Shown here: positions 1 through 15,400 of the stretch, piece after piece
How the letters are laid out: every line of letters begins with the position of its first letter
Numbering within the stretch: position 1 is the stretch's first letter
DNA from: Lamellibrachia columna
Lineage: Eukaryota; Annelida; Polychaeta; Sabellida; Siboglinidae
Assembly (NCBI GenBank): GCA_963662155.1
Contig: OY759271.1
Location: forward strand, 35,639,527 to 35,703,526
Direction of reading: 5' to 3'
Length of the DNA: 64,000 nucleotides
The notes under the pieces: model-generated
Told to the model about the DNA's origin: nothing
Database searches by the model: none
Seen by the model: only the letters and a program-made list of their open reading frames with translations
Program-made: the position numbers and the translations under genes

Positions 1-396
1 GCGACCAAAGTCGTACCACTATTACTTCACGGTAAAGTTCTCCAGAAGATTCGCGGTTAAACAGCCGCGTTAAGGCCTGCGTATAGCATGTCAATGCACA
101 CATTAATCTAGTTGATTATAAATCTACATGCAATGTATATAACACGCAATAAAATGTATAGTGTGACCTACTTTTAAGTTTATATTGTGACCTACTTTCA
201 CTTGGATGTAAACCGGAAGCCTGGTCACGACGGCGTAGTAATTTCGGTACTAGACTCGAAGTGTACCCAGATCAAAATACGCTGGGAGTGTGTGCGCTAG
301 GTGTGCTCAAACTTCGGCGAAATCTGGGATAACTCTATGGGAATTTATGTCTTGAAAGTGTTTAGCCTCCCGTAAGCCCTCTGCGAACGACTGAGG
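1..396 (+). promoter_or_regulatory. 5' flank and probable 5' UTR of LRP5/6
   Basis: Upstream of the LRP5/6 start. The stretch from about 200 to 420 is richer in CpG than the introns, as expected near a promoter. The transcription start cannot be placed. A TATA-like stretch (TGTATATAAC, about 135-144) is not positioned convincingly. In-frame TAA at 373-375 limits the reading frame. Confidence 0.35.
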
Positions 397-451
397 ATGA
401 GGCTGCCGCTAACATTTATAATCCTCTGTTGCGTTACGGGGTATTTGCGAG
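397..451 (+). CDS. LRP6: LRP5/6 exon 1: signal peptide
   Basis: The ATG at 397 has A at -3 and an in-frame TAA at 373-375 upstream, so it is the first usable start. The exon encodes a short basic n-region and a hydrophobic core ([18 protein letters not shown]), then stops in phase 1 at the consensus donor GAG/GTGAGT. The mature chain begins in exon 2, the same arrangement as vertebrate LRP5/6. The 16.8-kb distance to exon 2 makes this the least directly linked exon, but the phase and content fit exactly. Confidence 0.88.
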
Positions 452-3400
452 GTGAGTACTGCTATTCACGTTGGTTTAACTTCGTTCTCACTGACCCCAG
501 AGCTCGGTCGACGAAGCTTAAACATTTTGATTACATGCTCATCAACTTGACGATTTCAGTATGAGATGATCGTTTAGATGTTTGCTTATTCTTTGGGAAT
601 ATTTGTGTAGATTCGTGTTTAATATTAAAGATAAATTTAGTGAAAACGAAGTTTGACAGAAGTGAATACTTCCAAGTGAAGTCTGCGACTGATTAGCCGC
701 CATTTTGGCGGTACCAATGGGGTTTGAAGAGCTGAGCAAATCTCATTAGAATAGCACCCATGAAGCCGTGTGTATGCGTTACACTGGTCCCAAAGAACCA
801 TTGTTGGTTGATTATTTAAAAACCCTCTGTCGCAGTGCAAGTGTACTTTCGTAGTATGCGAAACAGTGCTGGCATGCAAGTATACACACCCGTGGCGGTA
901 GGCGGTGCTCGCTGTTTGAAGTCTGAACTGTACTCAATTACTACCCCCAGTAGTAGTACTGTAGCACCCTAGGGGTAGAGGGTGCACGATTTATAAATAC
1001 AGGCATACATTGACTGTGCCAGTTATATCTCCATTGTGCCGTGCACTATGTCGTGTTCTTAAAATTAAAACGAATCTTGTTGGATGATTAAATGTTGGCC
1101 TTAAATGTTTGTTTATGCCCAATAATATATATATATATATAATTATTATGTGTGTGTGTAAATATATATAGTTATCAAGTATTTTACGACAGTTGAAATA
1201 CCATTTCTAGACAAAGATGCGTTCTTACCATTATATAAAACAATGATAAGAATGCATCTTCACTACGCCATAGCCAGGGTTGAAAAAAAATCATGATTAA
1301 AAAAATATTTATTTGATTTTTTTTTTCTGGTATATGTATAAATTTATATAGATGTTTATATTTATAAACTCTTTCAAACGTGTTCCATTGAAATCGATTT
1401 GGATACTTGTCTTAACAGAGGGTACATTATTTTTGCTGTGTGGCTGTAGCAGTATATATTGTTTGCTGAGAGGGTGGATTAGCTTCTGTCCGGGGCTCTG
1501 TGTACTCTAAGGGTCTCCAACCAGACTGCAAACTGGTACAGTATTAAACAGTTGTAGCCCAGACTGTCTCACTTTAGCCAATATACTGAATTAGTAACAA
1601 CTAGCACAAACTCTAAGTGGAGTTTAACTCAGGGCTTCTGACTTGAAAAGATACTTCCTCTGGAAGACAAGCTTGTGTGGCTCCACTACATTCAGAAAGG
1701 GAATAGCTTAAACATACACAATGTCATGAAATATTTGACTGTCCGGCTATCTGGTGTCAATACAGCTACACAAGTGTGCGCACTTTGTGCTTTTGTATTA
1801 AAAAACATACAAAACTTTGTTTATCTCGATGCTTGTAAACAATTATTTATGTTAAATTCATATAAATCAGAAATTAAACAAATCATAAATCAATGATTTT
1901 TTGTGTGATTTAAATCAAACAACACAGACCATAGCAGTATGATACCCTTACAAAAAACCACATTATTACAATAGAAAATGTCCAAAGAAGAGCAACCAAA
2001 GAATTACCAGGTATGAGAAACCTAACTTATATAGAAAGATTAAAATCACAAACTATCCTCATTATAGACATTTATGAGGTGATATGATTGAAGTTTTTTT
2101 TATAATTATGCACAATTTATACAACATTGAATCTTCACCTAAACTTTTAAAATAGGATGATGCATCTTTCAGGACAGAGAATAGAGGGCATATACTAAAA
2201 TGATTTACTAAAATGTCAAAAGCAATTATAAGAAAACATGTTTTTCCTGTCAGAGTGACTGAGCCATGGAATTCATTCCTTGAAACAGTTGTACATTCAA
2301 AATCCATAAATACTTTTAAAAACCGCTTGGATCAATTCTTGTCTAATCAGACAATTCTATATAATTTTGAAGCACCTTTAAAAATTGGAACCGGAATCTT
2401 TAAACTGTTAATAGATGACGATCTGATCAATGAGAAGTTACAAAAATCATGCGATCTGAACCATCTTAAGGTAAGGTAATTGATAGAAGGTTGTTTTCAA
2501 GTCTTACTGTAAATATGTGTAATTATATAAGGTTACTCTGAACTGATAGATCTGCTGTGCACATGTTAACTAAAGACATTGCTGATCAAGAAGGCTTCAT
2601 ATAAATGCACACTTTCTGTGAAACATGACCAAATTTTTAAAAATTGTATGGTTGATAAGAATAAATTTGTGTGTGCGCTTGGACTGGCTAGCTAAAATGG
2701 CTTCCACAATAAATTCAAATTAATTTATGGCCATACTGTTGATAATTGGCAAAAAAAAAATTAAGTATTGTATCACCATACTCGTGGGTTGTTTTCAGGT
2801 TGTGTGCAAGTTGTAATTGCTGTATACAAATGTTATTACTTCAATGGTTTCTTAAGTACATTGATAATTCACATTATCACTACAATAAGTAGATCACACA
2901 TGATTAGTTATGCAAACCACTTATTGTAATTAATTTATGCAGGTTTTAATCTGTGATTAAAAATATTATGTGACACTAATAAAATTAGTACATCTGTAAC
3001 ATCCAAAACTGCAATTAAACCAGTAGAAAATAACTTGATGCCCAGGTTACTGCAAAAATACCATTGCACTGTTACAGGACAGGTGATCAATGAACCTGTA
3101 TTTGTTATGTCTGACTTTTAGCCAAGTGGAGAGATAATTTGTTTAATGATTAGTTCCATAGATGGTCAGTATCTGATGTTCTGTTGTGTGTGCAGTGGAC
3201 TCCGCTTAGCAAAATCACAAAACAGAATCAGCTATTTACTTACATATTGCTCTGGTCCTAAGTAATTCTGTTAGGCAAGTGTGTAACATATCAGTGTTAG
3301 ATAAATATGTATTTTGTAACAAAACAACGGTTTGATTGGATAACATTTATAGCTTGTATAAAATATTCGTTCTGCATTGGTATGTTGTTGCATGATGTTT

Positions 3401-6400
3401 TTTATGTATAATTTTATTATTCCAATAACCCAGTTTGTGCACATTACTTATTGTAATATATTTATATATACTTAAAGTAAATGTCTAAGCTCATAACTGT
3501 CACAATGTGTCTGTCAAAATGTTTAGTTTTATTCATGCATCTGATGTATTTTACACATATATTTCTTAAATCGCTAAACTATGCATTTTACTTAACTTAT
3601 TTGAAACATTTATTTTTTCTTGACTACTGCATTTTATAATATACTCTCAATTTTTATTATTTAGACGGTACTGCATTTACTTGTATATTTATTGTTATAG
3701 AGATTATCTACTATTGAAAATTCAAGTCTGCTTGATTTTGGTACGGACATTGTAAGCTTGACAGTTTTAGTCATGCATAACATAACAGACCATTTTCAAG
3801 CAGCTGTGTTGGTCAAATGTGGCACTGGTTGTACCTTAGAAACTGTGTCAACAAATAATGGCTGTGTGATCTAAATATTACGTTATAAATAAGATCTGCT
3901 GGCTTTTAAGCATGATGTAAAGCAAAAATTTGCACGTCATTGCCCAACCGATTCTGCACTGAATGATGTGCTTACACTGCAAGATCATATGTTGCCGGCC
4001 TCTTAGTATGTAAAGATGATATATAATACCATGTGAGTACCATGGCATATAGTGCATCAGTTCATACTGAGTCATAGATGGCAGTGAAACATTTCATCTA
4101 AGTGAGAGTTTATGTATAAAGTTTATGATACTTTATTGATAAACCAAACCAACCAGGAGATTTGTTAAAATATAATGAGTGTAACTGACGCTGTTTAATG
4201 GTTATAATTTAATTTACCACATATTTGTCATGTGATTAAATTATTATTGGTTTTTGGTGTCTGAAATCTTAATGGTCTCTTATCACACATTTACAAATAA
4301 CCCACAATGCAACTCGTTGAGATCAAATACAATTTTGCTAGATAGAAATACGTTCAAATGCCTAATTGCCTAATAACATTGTCATCATAGTATTATATAT
4401 ATAAAATGTGACCTATAAAAGTAAAAATTTCTGATAGCTGAATGAATGAGCTAACCATCCAAGGCAACCATTCATAATTTATTGATGAAACCACAGACAA
4501 GTGCATGACCATTGCCATGGAAATAAAAAATTACTTAAATAAATGCCAATTTCTTGGAGTAATAGCAATGTTTGCATATGTGTTAGAATATCAATAATTT
4601 CAGTTGAATCATATTTTTGGTTGGGAATTCTTTGTACATACATACATACATACATACATACATACATACATACATACATACATACATACATACATACATA
4701 CATACATACATACATACATACTTTAGTCACAGTAGCTTCTACGTATGATTAATTTATTGTAATGTAATATTATTTACTGTAACCGCAGTTGGTTATTTAC
4801 TGTGCATGTATCATCAAACTTAAGACTGAAACACATCGCTAAGTCAGTGGGATTAAATGTTATCATTTTGAAATGCCTAGTTTTGCCAAATCTGGTATGC
4901 TTGAAATATCAACATTGTGCAGTTGTGCTTTTCTCATTGAAGATGGGCCTACAGTGCTTAAAAATAATGTTAACGCTTACAGGTTAATGACCTGAATGCA
5001 CTAGTACACATCTGCATGGGCTTGTACTGATTGTGACAATTTTCAGTCATCAATATGTTTCTGCTTCACGACCACATTTGAGCTAGCAGCAAGTCTGCAG
5101 TGATTGGTTAATTAATTAATGGTGGCTTTCTTCCTGAATCAAGGAAAATATTATGCTTTTAGGATGGATTAGCAAGGATGGCAGGATTGATAAAATCATG
5201 ATTTCAATTATTTATTTTTAATATGATTTTTTTTTTTTATAAATCTGGTATAGGCATTTATATAGATATTTATAAACTCTTTCAAACATGTTCTATTCAA
5301 ATCGATTTGGGTACTTATCTTAACAGAGGGTACATGATTTTTCCTTATATATAGACATTAGACAGTGTCCACAAGGCCTCAGCCCCTGTAGTTGCATAAT
5401 CTGTCTTGGAAAGGAAAGCATGCTGTGTGGCTGTAGCAGTGATAATTATTGTTTGCTGAGAGGGTGGATTAGCACCTGACCAGGGCTCTGTACTCTAAGG
5501 GTCTCCAACCAGACTGCAAACTGGTACATATTAAACAATTGTAGCCCAGACTGTCTCACTTGAGTGAACATACTGAATTGGTAACAACTAGCACAACCTC
5601 TAAGTGGACCTTAACTTAGGACTTTTGACTTGAAGACAAATTTGTGTGGCTTCACTGCATTAAGAAAGGGAATAGCTCATGCATACACAATGTCATAAAA
5701 TATTTGACTATCAAGCTATCTGATGACAATACAACTACACAAGTGTGCGCATTTTGTGCTTTTGTATTACAAACATGCAAAACTTTGTTGATCTCGATGA
5801 TTGTAAACAATTATTTGTGTTAAATTCATATAAATCAGCGGGGAAAACAATCGGAAGTAAAATGAATAATAAATCAATGTTTTTTTGAAGTGATTTAAAT
5901 CAAACAACCCTGAAGGATGGATTACCAAAGCATAATGTTAGTGTCCCATTTTTAGATCAAGTATTTGAGGGAGGAATGAAAAAAATAATCACATTTTGGA
6001 ACCGAAACTGCAGGTCTCGGTTCTACACCCTTCCAGATCAGGAGTCATCACAGCACTAATTGTCAGTAAACTGACACGGTCTTTGTATTCTAACCCTTTT
6101 TATACTGATCACCTGCCCTGGAATTGTACCCATTTAACCGGGACGTTTTGAGCATATTTTCAAAATCTCTACATACTCTATCAAATTTGATTTTCTCAAC
6201 TAATAATGTTATTATATACATGTGTTCACCAAATGAAAGCTAAGAAACTCAGCATTCCAAATATGTGCATCTTATGTGCATAACTCTTGATTTATGCAAT
6301 AATACGATAAGTTGAAATTAATACAGTCAAAATCTTGTACTTGCCCGAACATCAACATTTTTTTTAGGCTCGTGAATACATGTCAAGTTCATTTGCAAAA

Positions 6401-9400
6401 GTTTTAGACAAATATAATATCTACATCTTGCACCAAACACTAGATCTCTAAGACAGTTATGAAAGGAACTGTGGCATTTACAATACAAACATATCAGTTC
6501 AAAAACTGTAAGACATCATCAATTTGAAATTGTTTGCATCGTCATCATCACCACCAAATAGGATGACTAGCACTGATCGTCCAGAAGTTGATCTCACACA
6601 TGGCAAAGTAGATATGTCCTCACACAATTCCATGCCTAGATTGCCAATAAACACTATTTTTATACAGTAAGAGTATATTTATGGCCCGATCATGTGGAGT
6701 CGACCATTTTACTATTTCGAAGTTGTTCCCGTAGTCATCATCACCACCAAATTGTTTGCCTGTGACTGAACTTCCACAACTTGGCACATGTTAATCTGAC
6801 ACCCGGCAAAGTCGATCAACTGTCACACATTTTGCCGTCTAAATCGCCAATAAACTCCTCTTTTCATGCCGGTAAACTGCTATATTCACATCCCGATCTG
6901 CCGGCGTCGGACATGAAATGAGCACTAATTGCGCATTTGAAAACTTGGGAGAATATCCGTTGAAATTTTATTAAACTGACGAGATAAACGAACTATTACT
7001 GGCTGTCGCCATTACAGGAAGCTAGCTATACCTCGTGGCTATCACATGGTATAACGTGACCGGCATAAAATGGAAAATCACAACAAATGAATATGACAAT
7101 ACAGTGAACTATGCATGGGTGCGTGTTCTGTAACCTGTGGTAAGTACGTCTGGGTGCATATTTGGTATAAAAATGGCTAAACTAAATTATGTAGATAATG
7201 TCAATTTGCATGTATTGTCTATAGTGCAATATTGCCAACAAATACTGTAGTTTCTTGTATTTGAATAAAATTGTGTAGTTGCTTGTGGTTGACCCATTTT
7301 ATTTTCCATTTCGTCACTCTCCCTTCTTTCAAGAGTAGACTAGACAACTCCCAGTCCCCGTACTGGAAACGTGGCAGATGATTACAATGATTAAATGGTT
7401 TTTGAGAACTGTACATACCCATACCTGTGAAAACTGGAACCGCGATAGCATGACAAATGTGTTGAGTGGCCCCAGTCACCTTTATAGATAATAAAAACAC
7501 TGGCATTAGTGGATATCACAATTTCCAAGTCTGTGTTGTCTGCGGTATAAACTGGAATCAAATGTTCTAGTAAGCATTAACCAAATTGCATGCACATCCT
7601 TTTTGAATTTGGAACTCCAAATGTTGAACATTCTTGGTAAGCCAGACAGTGTAAACATCGCATTACATATTGCCCTGCACTGTCAACATATACAATGTAC
7701 ATGCAGCTAGGAATGGAATACCACTGATGGAAAACCGGCTTTTACGGAGGCTGCTGACTGTAGATGCAGACAGATGTTATTTTGTTTGTAATGCCACTGT
7801 TCCCCGGTGGTCCGTCCATTCCAATGTGCATAAGACCATTAAGCAGTTGGCACGAGCCTGTGGGATTTGTACAGAGTTGTGGTTGTTGTCTTGCAGTCTC
7901 AGCTAATGGTTGGGGTGACAGGTGACGAGTGCAGGTGTTGGCTGTACCTTCAGCAGCAGCCTACCTCCCTCTGCTCTCTCCACCTGCACACATGAATAAT
8001 GACAGTCCGCCAGCTTCAGTTTCAGTCTATTACAAGAATGCTGCTTCCCTATGTCTCGATGCAGCTGGAAGTCATTTGGTTGCTAACTTACTATCCATCA
8101 GTTCACTTGTGCAGTGATCAGCAGCAGGACTCCCTGGCTAGCTCATTACAGATTATTATGCTTTGTGTAAAGGAAGGAACCTTATGTTGTCACTTAAGAT
8201 TTTGTTTTATTTTGTATATTCAAACTGTTTAATTAAATTATTTATTTTTGGGCATTGTGATGTATTTACTCTTTCAAACTGCATCCTCTCTATAGTGTTA
8301 CATATGTCAATATAAGAGTTATTAAAATAGTCATTAGTGAACTGGTAGTCCAGTGTAGGCATTAAACTTTTTATATTTTACATTAAGGATAATAATACTG
8401 CCATTTTGAAATTTGCTTGCCAATGGCTCTAAATAAAAAAAAAATTTATAAATTATATTTTGTTCATTGTTCACTCTGGGAAGCATTCAGCCATGCTGCA
8501 ATTACAAGACTGTGTTCACATATCCACCACTGTACTCATGCAGCTAAGTGAACTGAGGCAACGTGGAATGAATAAAATTAGCAAAGTTTCGAATCCTGTG
8601 GTTCTTTCGATAGAGAGTCTGATGTTCTAACCACTATGCCACTATGCCCTACCAAATGGGTGCACAAAGTTAAAACCGCTCACATCTGTCAGGTGAAATT
8701 AGTAAAAACATGTTGTTATTGGCATGATTCCAGACATGGGTAGAGGGACTTAGGAGCTCCCGTTGACTCTGGTATGCCATGTACACAGCATAATAGAATC
8801 AGGCATCAATTAGGTAATGAACATGTTAGGCAAATGGTAGTTCAGGTGTAATTTCACAAGTTTCTGCTAGCGCGTAAAATGGTTGTAGAAATGAGCAATT
8901 TGTAGGTGTCAATCCACAAAGCTTTTTGAGGAACAAATTACACAAAAATGTGGGACACAATAATCCGACATTTGCTTTCTAACACTGGACAACTGGTCTT
9001 TGTTAATTAATACAGTAATTATAATACAAATTATGTTGACCCATCTTCCAAAAAATTAGCATTTTTTTGGAGCGAGTTTTTTTATATCAGGTTCCACCCG
9101 CCCTATTAGTGCAAATCCAAATGCAATCACACAATGCAATTTATACTACTGGTTTCCGTAGCAAAAGGCGGATTGTCCAGCCCATGTTAAATGTCATTCA
9201 CTTTTTTAGTGCTCTAGGCCAGTTGGAATTAAATGGTGGTATTGCAAAATATTCCAAAAAGTTCCACTAAAAATGTGTGGCATTTTCTTTCTATTATGAA
9301 ACATCTGGTCAAAATGCTGTATGTATGTTGTCAAGTGCATTTTTTGGGTGTGAAGTCAAACTTGGTGACTGAGCTATGCTGGAATCATGCAGTAGACAGT

Positions 9401-12400
9401 GTTTGTGTAGTTGCTTACTGTAACCTCTGCTCTTGTTTATTTGCCATATGTCAGCCAGCAAGAATGTGCCAGTGTATTTAATTGGAGGACACCCTAGCCA
9501 AGGCCTGTCTGGAAAGTGTCACTTTTTGTGGGCTGTTGCCATGGCAGATTTGATAAAGATGCCAACTTTTCCAAATGGTCTGCCAAAACAAGTTACCGGT
9601 CTACATAGACAGAGTGGTGCCAGGGGCATGTGATATGGCATGCACCCATTGGGGCCCGAGAGCGCACGCATGTTATTGGGAAGCACTCCGACATTTGCCA
9701 AAAACATTGAAATACATTTGGCACATGGCCACTGTGTTAGATATTCTGACTGTTTTGTTAGTGCCGTTGGCCAGGCAAGTTATGCACTTGGTTGTACTCT
9801 AACCGTAAAGAGATGTGTTCTTCCAGCTTTGTATGCCAGCTTTGTATGCTGTTTGTTTGCATGTAAAAAGCGCTTCCTCGGGCAAGCCAGAATGTCTTAC
9901 ATGGTATTGATGGTGGAGATACTGCAGATTACTATGGAGACATCTCGCAGCTGGTGCAACCTTTCAGATAAATTAAAGCCTTTAAAGTCTATAAGTTATT
10001 ATTCCATAAAATGGTTTTGACATTTTATCAATGCAGAACGACAGCTTTTCACCCCAGTGAGCAAGGCATTGGCTGTAATCTTTCTATGTATTGTTAACCT
10101 AGAAGGTTTCAAACAAAGATTGCCTAAAGGTGTAGAATAGAAACCGCTGCTAGCCAGAAGTATCTTATTGTATCCACAGTTATAAACAAGCCTAGTTGTG
10201 CCAAACAGCGTGTCCATCTTTATTCAGTTTTTTCTGCGTTTTTGTTGTATCTGGACATGTTGTGACCCCCCTTGGGTGTTTTGGAAATTGCAAGCAAGTT
10301 ATATTGCGTATTACTATTAAGCTAGTTTTGATAAGTCAGACGCAGTACAATTTATGGCTACTTTTTTAACTGGTCTGAAATTTCATGCCCATTAAATTTA
10401 AGTCAAATGTATGGACTGAAATATATGTTTTCCATCTCCATGATTACATTTCTCAAATTGCTTATAACATTAATTAAGAAAACAAAACAAAACTCTGGCA
10501 TTTTTATTACATTTTATGTTGAAAAACTCTTAGTTTGTGATGAAGCTTTATTGTAATGTGATTCGCTATTGGAGAAAAGCAATTACTACCATAAAATAAA
10601 ATTTCTAGCCACCACCTAAAAATAATTACTTACCATAAATGTTGTTTCTGAAGAAAAAAACATGTACACCCAGTTTGAAACATATATGCCCAGTGCTGCA
10701 GATAGCACTCATCTGAATATCATTCGTGCAAGTGTAGTTATGGGAACCCTATACCAGGCACTGTGCAATCATCCTTGTGTCATCTAGTGCAGTGTCAGTC
10801 TGTCACTTGTCACCTGTCACTTCGCAGTGACAAGTGACATGGTGGCACTGCAGGCAGTGGGAAAACACTGGGAATGCTAATATTATGCTGGCTTGTTATT
10901 GGGATGTTACCTTAGTGGGCCTTCTAATGACACCCTGATTGGAGTGCACTGGTACACCTTGCAGATCTGACAAGTTGTAGCTACCAGTAGCAGGATGTTC
11001 CTAATCAGGTGCTCTCATAGGCTAATACTTACTGGTCAGAATAAATGCCTGTGGCATTTTTTGGTGGTTACAATTAGTGCATACATGATTTTTTTAAATG
11101 TTTGATAGTTTATTTGTCATGGAATAGGCACCAAGTAAACAGAATCTCACTTTATATTGTCTTATAAATTCAAGAAATACATTCACAACTTCCATTAATT
11201 ATCGGTTGAGTCAAGATCATCGTGTGAAACACTGCGTTTTGGTAAAAAAAGTCAATGTGTTGGTCTAATTTCTATTTTATGATAAACTTTGATATGAGAA
11301 TGTAAAAAAAATTGGGTTGGTTTTCATGTTTAGTTTTGTGTTGTGTTTGATCATATGTTGGAATATCAGTCAATGTTACTGACATTACGGAAGGGTTGTG
11401 AAGAGACCTTAACTACTCTTAACTGCTAACTACTCTTTAGCAAAGAAAATGTTACGGACACTACAGAAAGTTCGTCAAGAGACATTTTCCATAAAAGAAA
11501 TCATCTCACATGCATGAAACGGTTGTTTTAAATTTAATGTAATAATAGCTTGTGTATGAAGGTAACGTTATCTAGGAAACAATACCAGTATGCTAGTTTA
11601 TGTTTTGGGAATAAAGTAATATAAAGCTATAAGCATTTAAAAAAAATTCTTTTGTTCAACTGTTAATTACATTATTACTATGCATGAACAAGATTGGACT
11701 CCCTAGGAACAAATTAAACTGAAAGAAATGCTACCTACTATAGCCTACTGTTTAAAAAAAAATACAAAATAAAGTAAAGAAATTGAACCTTTTTTCATTT
11801 GCAAACGCATAACTTTGAAAATAGTGTAAATTTGGGTACTTTATGGCCGCTCCCTGAATTCATACATGTTAAGATGAAAGTAATTTTTCATGGACCTTGT
11901 AAAATCAAAAATCACAAATGAGATCGTATTTGCCAAACAAAATATGTAACTTGTGCATAACACTAGTAGACCAAAAAGTACATACTGATCTTGACTCATC
12001 TATTATGTACTTGCTGCTTTGTGGCTTGGCATTTAAACATCTTGGATGGTATTTGAATATGACACTTCATGATCATGAAGGAGCCCCCAATGATTGAGCC
12101 AGTGGGCCAGTCTCCTAATCCAGTAATGGATTAAAAATAACTCCTTACATTTCTGGCATTTCAGCTTACTGCTGGAATCCAGAGTATCTTTCAAATAATA
12201 TGACACTAAGATACGAGAGATTATGCCTAGCAGACAGATTGGTGGGATCAACATTAGATTACTGTGATATCTGTGCTAGCTTTAGAAGAAAAGTACTGGC
12301 GTGATTAGGTTACTCCATATGTCATGTTCTCCATGGACGGTTTTTGCTTGGTGTTAATTTTAGTGCCATTTTCTGGTTCAGATTGCTAAGTTAATCTATG

Positions 12401-15400
12401 CCCAGTTAAATATTTGTCCTAGCTAAAACCTGTATTCCAGAGATATATGATTGATTAGCCAATGCTGTCAGTAATGTAATCCCAACTCTTCCTGGGCTTT
12501 ACATTTGGTACACTAAACATGTTTAGGAAGCGTATGCTTCACCGATTTTGGTTACTTGTAAGTACAGAGCTCAGAGTTTCCCCTTCGTTAAATGGCGTGC
12601 GAGGTGGTGGGGTGCCCACCAGGGGTGGACAGGGCGAGCACCCTTATTTTTTAACACTGGACCAGCTTCAAAATGGTGCATTCTGGTGCATTTTGAAGGG
12701 TGTTTCAACTTTTTCCCTTGAAGTTCAACAGTCAGTGTCATGTCAGCATTTGAGAAACATTTCTTAATCTTTATTTAATGACCAAGTAATCTCTCAAAAA
12801 AGTATCAAAACATGCTTTAAGACATTTCATTATTAAACAGAAGCTGGACACATTTTGGATTAACAATTGTATTGTAATAAGTAGTTTGAAGGCAGTATAA
12901 GAATGTAACATCAACTCCTTGTGTGAACCAAACAGTAGTTTGGAAACAGCCTAAGGCATCGACCATTTGTGTCGGTTGCAGACTGCCTACTCTTTTTTAA
13001 AAAAGCATGCCATTCACTGCATAGCTGTAGGGTGATGTCTGGCAGTTTGATAACACAGGAAGAGCATTTGTTGGTTGCATGGTATCATGATCCTACCCGC
13101 CATCTAGTCCTGTCTGCTTCCCGCCAGCGTTATGGTTAATTTATCAGCGGCAGGGCATAGCAGGTGCCTTGATATAATCATAAATTGAGTTGTCAGAATA
13201 GTGGGGGAGGTGCGCCAGAGAGCGCTGGAGATGAGAGCTAGCGTGTCACTGCGCTGTAGTCATGCTAAACAGGCAGCTCACTTCACAAGACCCAGGTGTG
13301 CCTGGTTCATTCTTCTGCCCCTGCTCGTTGATGACGCTGTCACCATTTCTGACACCACAACCACAGTGTGTAGTGGCTAGAGTTACATGAGTTACTTGAT
13401 GCAGAGTCTTTGGCCATCACTTCAGTGGAGCGCTTGCCTAACTGTCATAATGTGACTGCTTGGAACTCTTCCCTAATGGCAAACAGGCGGCTGTAATAGG
13501 ATTCCATACGTTAACCACAGCATAAATAAGGCCGTTTTTATCTTTATAGCCATGTTAAAGTACTGACTTTCTAAACGACGATGACAGAACAATTAAGGTG
13601 GGGTTGTGTTAGATATTAACTGCTGATCATTTTTGTCTGAGTGAATCTCTTTATGCTAAGATACAATGATTATGGTTTCATAATGTTCATTTGTAACTTC
13701 TAATTTAGAGATACGTTTTACATGTCAGCTATTGCAAAGATGTTCCCTAATTGACACATTACTACATATTTTTAAAGTGGGAAAGGGACACTGTGGTTAT
13801 ATAATAACCACATGTATGAGAAAAAAAAATATTGTTTACTCCCTACTCAAAATGTTGATATTATAGTTTCGTGATTATTATGGTTGTGTCATCTTCCTAG
13901 CCACATATTTTTATATATAATACTTGTAACCCTATACAGTTAAGTATTTGAGAATTTTGTGGACCATTATGACCAATATTGCTGTATCATCTAGCACAGT
14001 TTTCCATTTTATAAACCCCACAGGAAGAGCATCAAATCCCCCCTTAAGGGCTTACACTTCCTCTGTTCGGGCTTCCTCTTCCACAAGGACATTTGTAGCC
14101 TTGTGACTAGAGGTGCTTTGGCATGGGGTTGAATGCTCAAATATTCAAGTGTGATCCACCTCAAATATTCATGGGTGCTCCATGTCAAATATTCATACAT
14201 GTACCACCTCAAATATTCATGTTTAAGATCATTTAAGTTGTTTGTATAAAGGTTGACTTTGTGTAATTTATTAATGGGAAATTGGATGATGGATCACTGA
14301 GATGCCACTGTGAGATGGCATGTAGGCGGATCAGTAACTATTGAGTGCATCAACTAGCATGGTGGCTCAAATGTTTTGGGACTTGTAACAATGAGGTGTT
14401 GGGTGTGTTTATGCCATTGCTCTCTTCTATGTCATTTCATATAAACAAGATAAAACTTTATGTAGGTTTTCTTTTAACGCAACTATTAAAGTTTACTCAC
14501 ATCTACGTTTGATATAAACAAGATAAAACTTAATGCAGATTTTCTTTTGAACTCAACTATTAAAGTTTACTCACATCTACGTTTCGTATAAACAAGATAA
14601 AACTTAATGCAGATTTTCTTTTGAAGACAACTATTAAAGTTTACTCACATCTACGTTTCGGCAACAGTTGACTGCTATCTTCAGGAACTGAATTCTGGCA
14701 CTTAGTTGTCCTTCTGCTTGCCACACCATCTGGGGAGCAGAATAATAACTAAGTCCCAGAATTCAGTTCCTGAAGAAGGCAACCTAAATGAGTAAACTTA
14801 GTTTAATAGTTGTGTTCATAAGAAAATCTATGAATCAAATTATTCTTCAAACTAATCTCTTGATAGACTCCTTTATTAGGTAAACAGCATATTAAAATTT
14901 CAGGATGGTGTTATGCCACATTTATTTTGGATATTTTTGGTCAATTTGGGAGAAATTTAGGAGAAAACGCCATTGGGCAGTTCCTGAAAATTTATGGATT
15001 TGACACAGAATGACCCATATACTAGTGTACTATTTCCAGAATGCAGCAAATATGATCCATTCGTATCTGGGTGAGTGCAAGTTGAAACTGAAAGTCGGCC
15101 AAGTGCACATCGACGTAATCTGAAATAGCGGCAATGTTTCTAAACATCTCTGTTATCGACAATTATTTTTTATTTCCACACAAATGTTGACGTTTAATAC
15201 TTTTCAGTAGAATATGTCGATAGTTTAAGCTGGCACAAAGACCACCTTTTCGGCATCGCTATTTAGCATTGGCTTCCATTGGGTGCTAGCGGCGGTTTGG
15301 ATAACTGCGTGCCTAGTGGACTAGCACGGAATCAGCAGTTAATGTCGGCGCGTACACAGTTAGTCCAACAGCGTTTCATTTTCTGTCGAGTCCTGACTAA

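Noticed and set aside
4479..4752. Open frames encoding YVCM and HTYI repeats
   Set aside because: Produced by the CATA microsatellite.
9640..10020. 126-codon plus-strand open frame in LRP5/6 intron 1
   Set aside because: No recognisable domain, no splice context, odd cysteine-rich composition, and it overlaps other frames of similar length. Chance frame.
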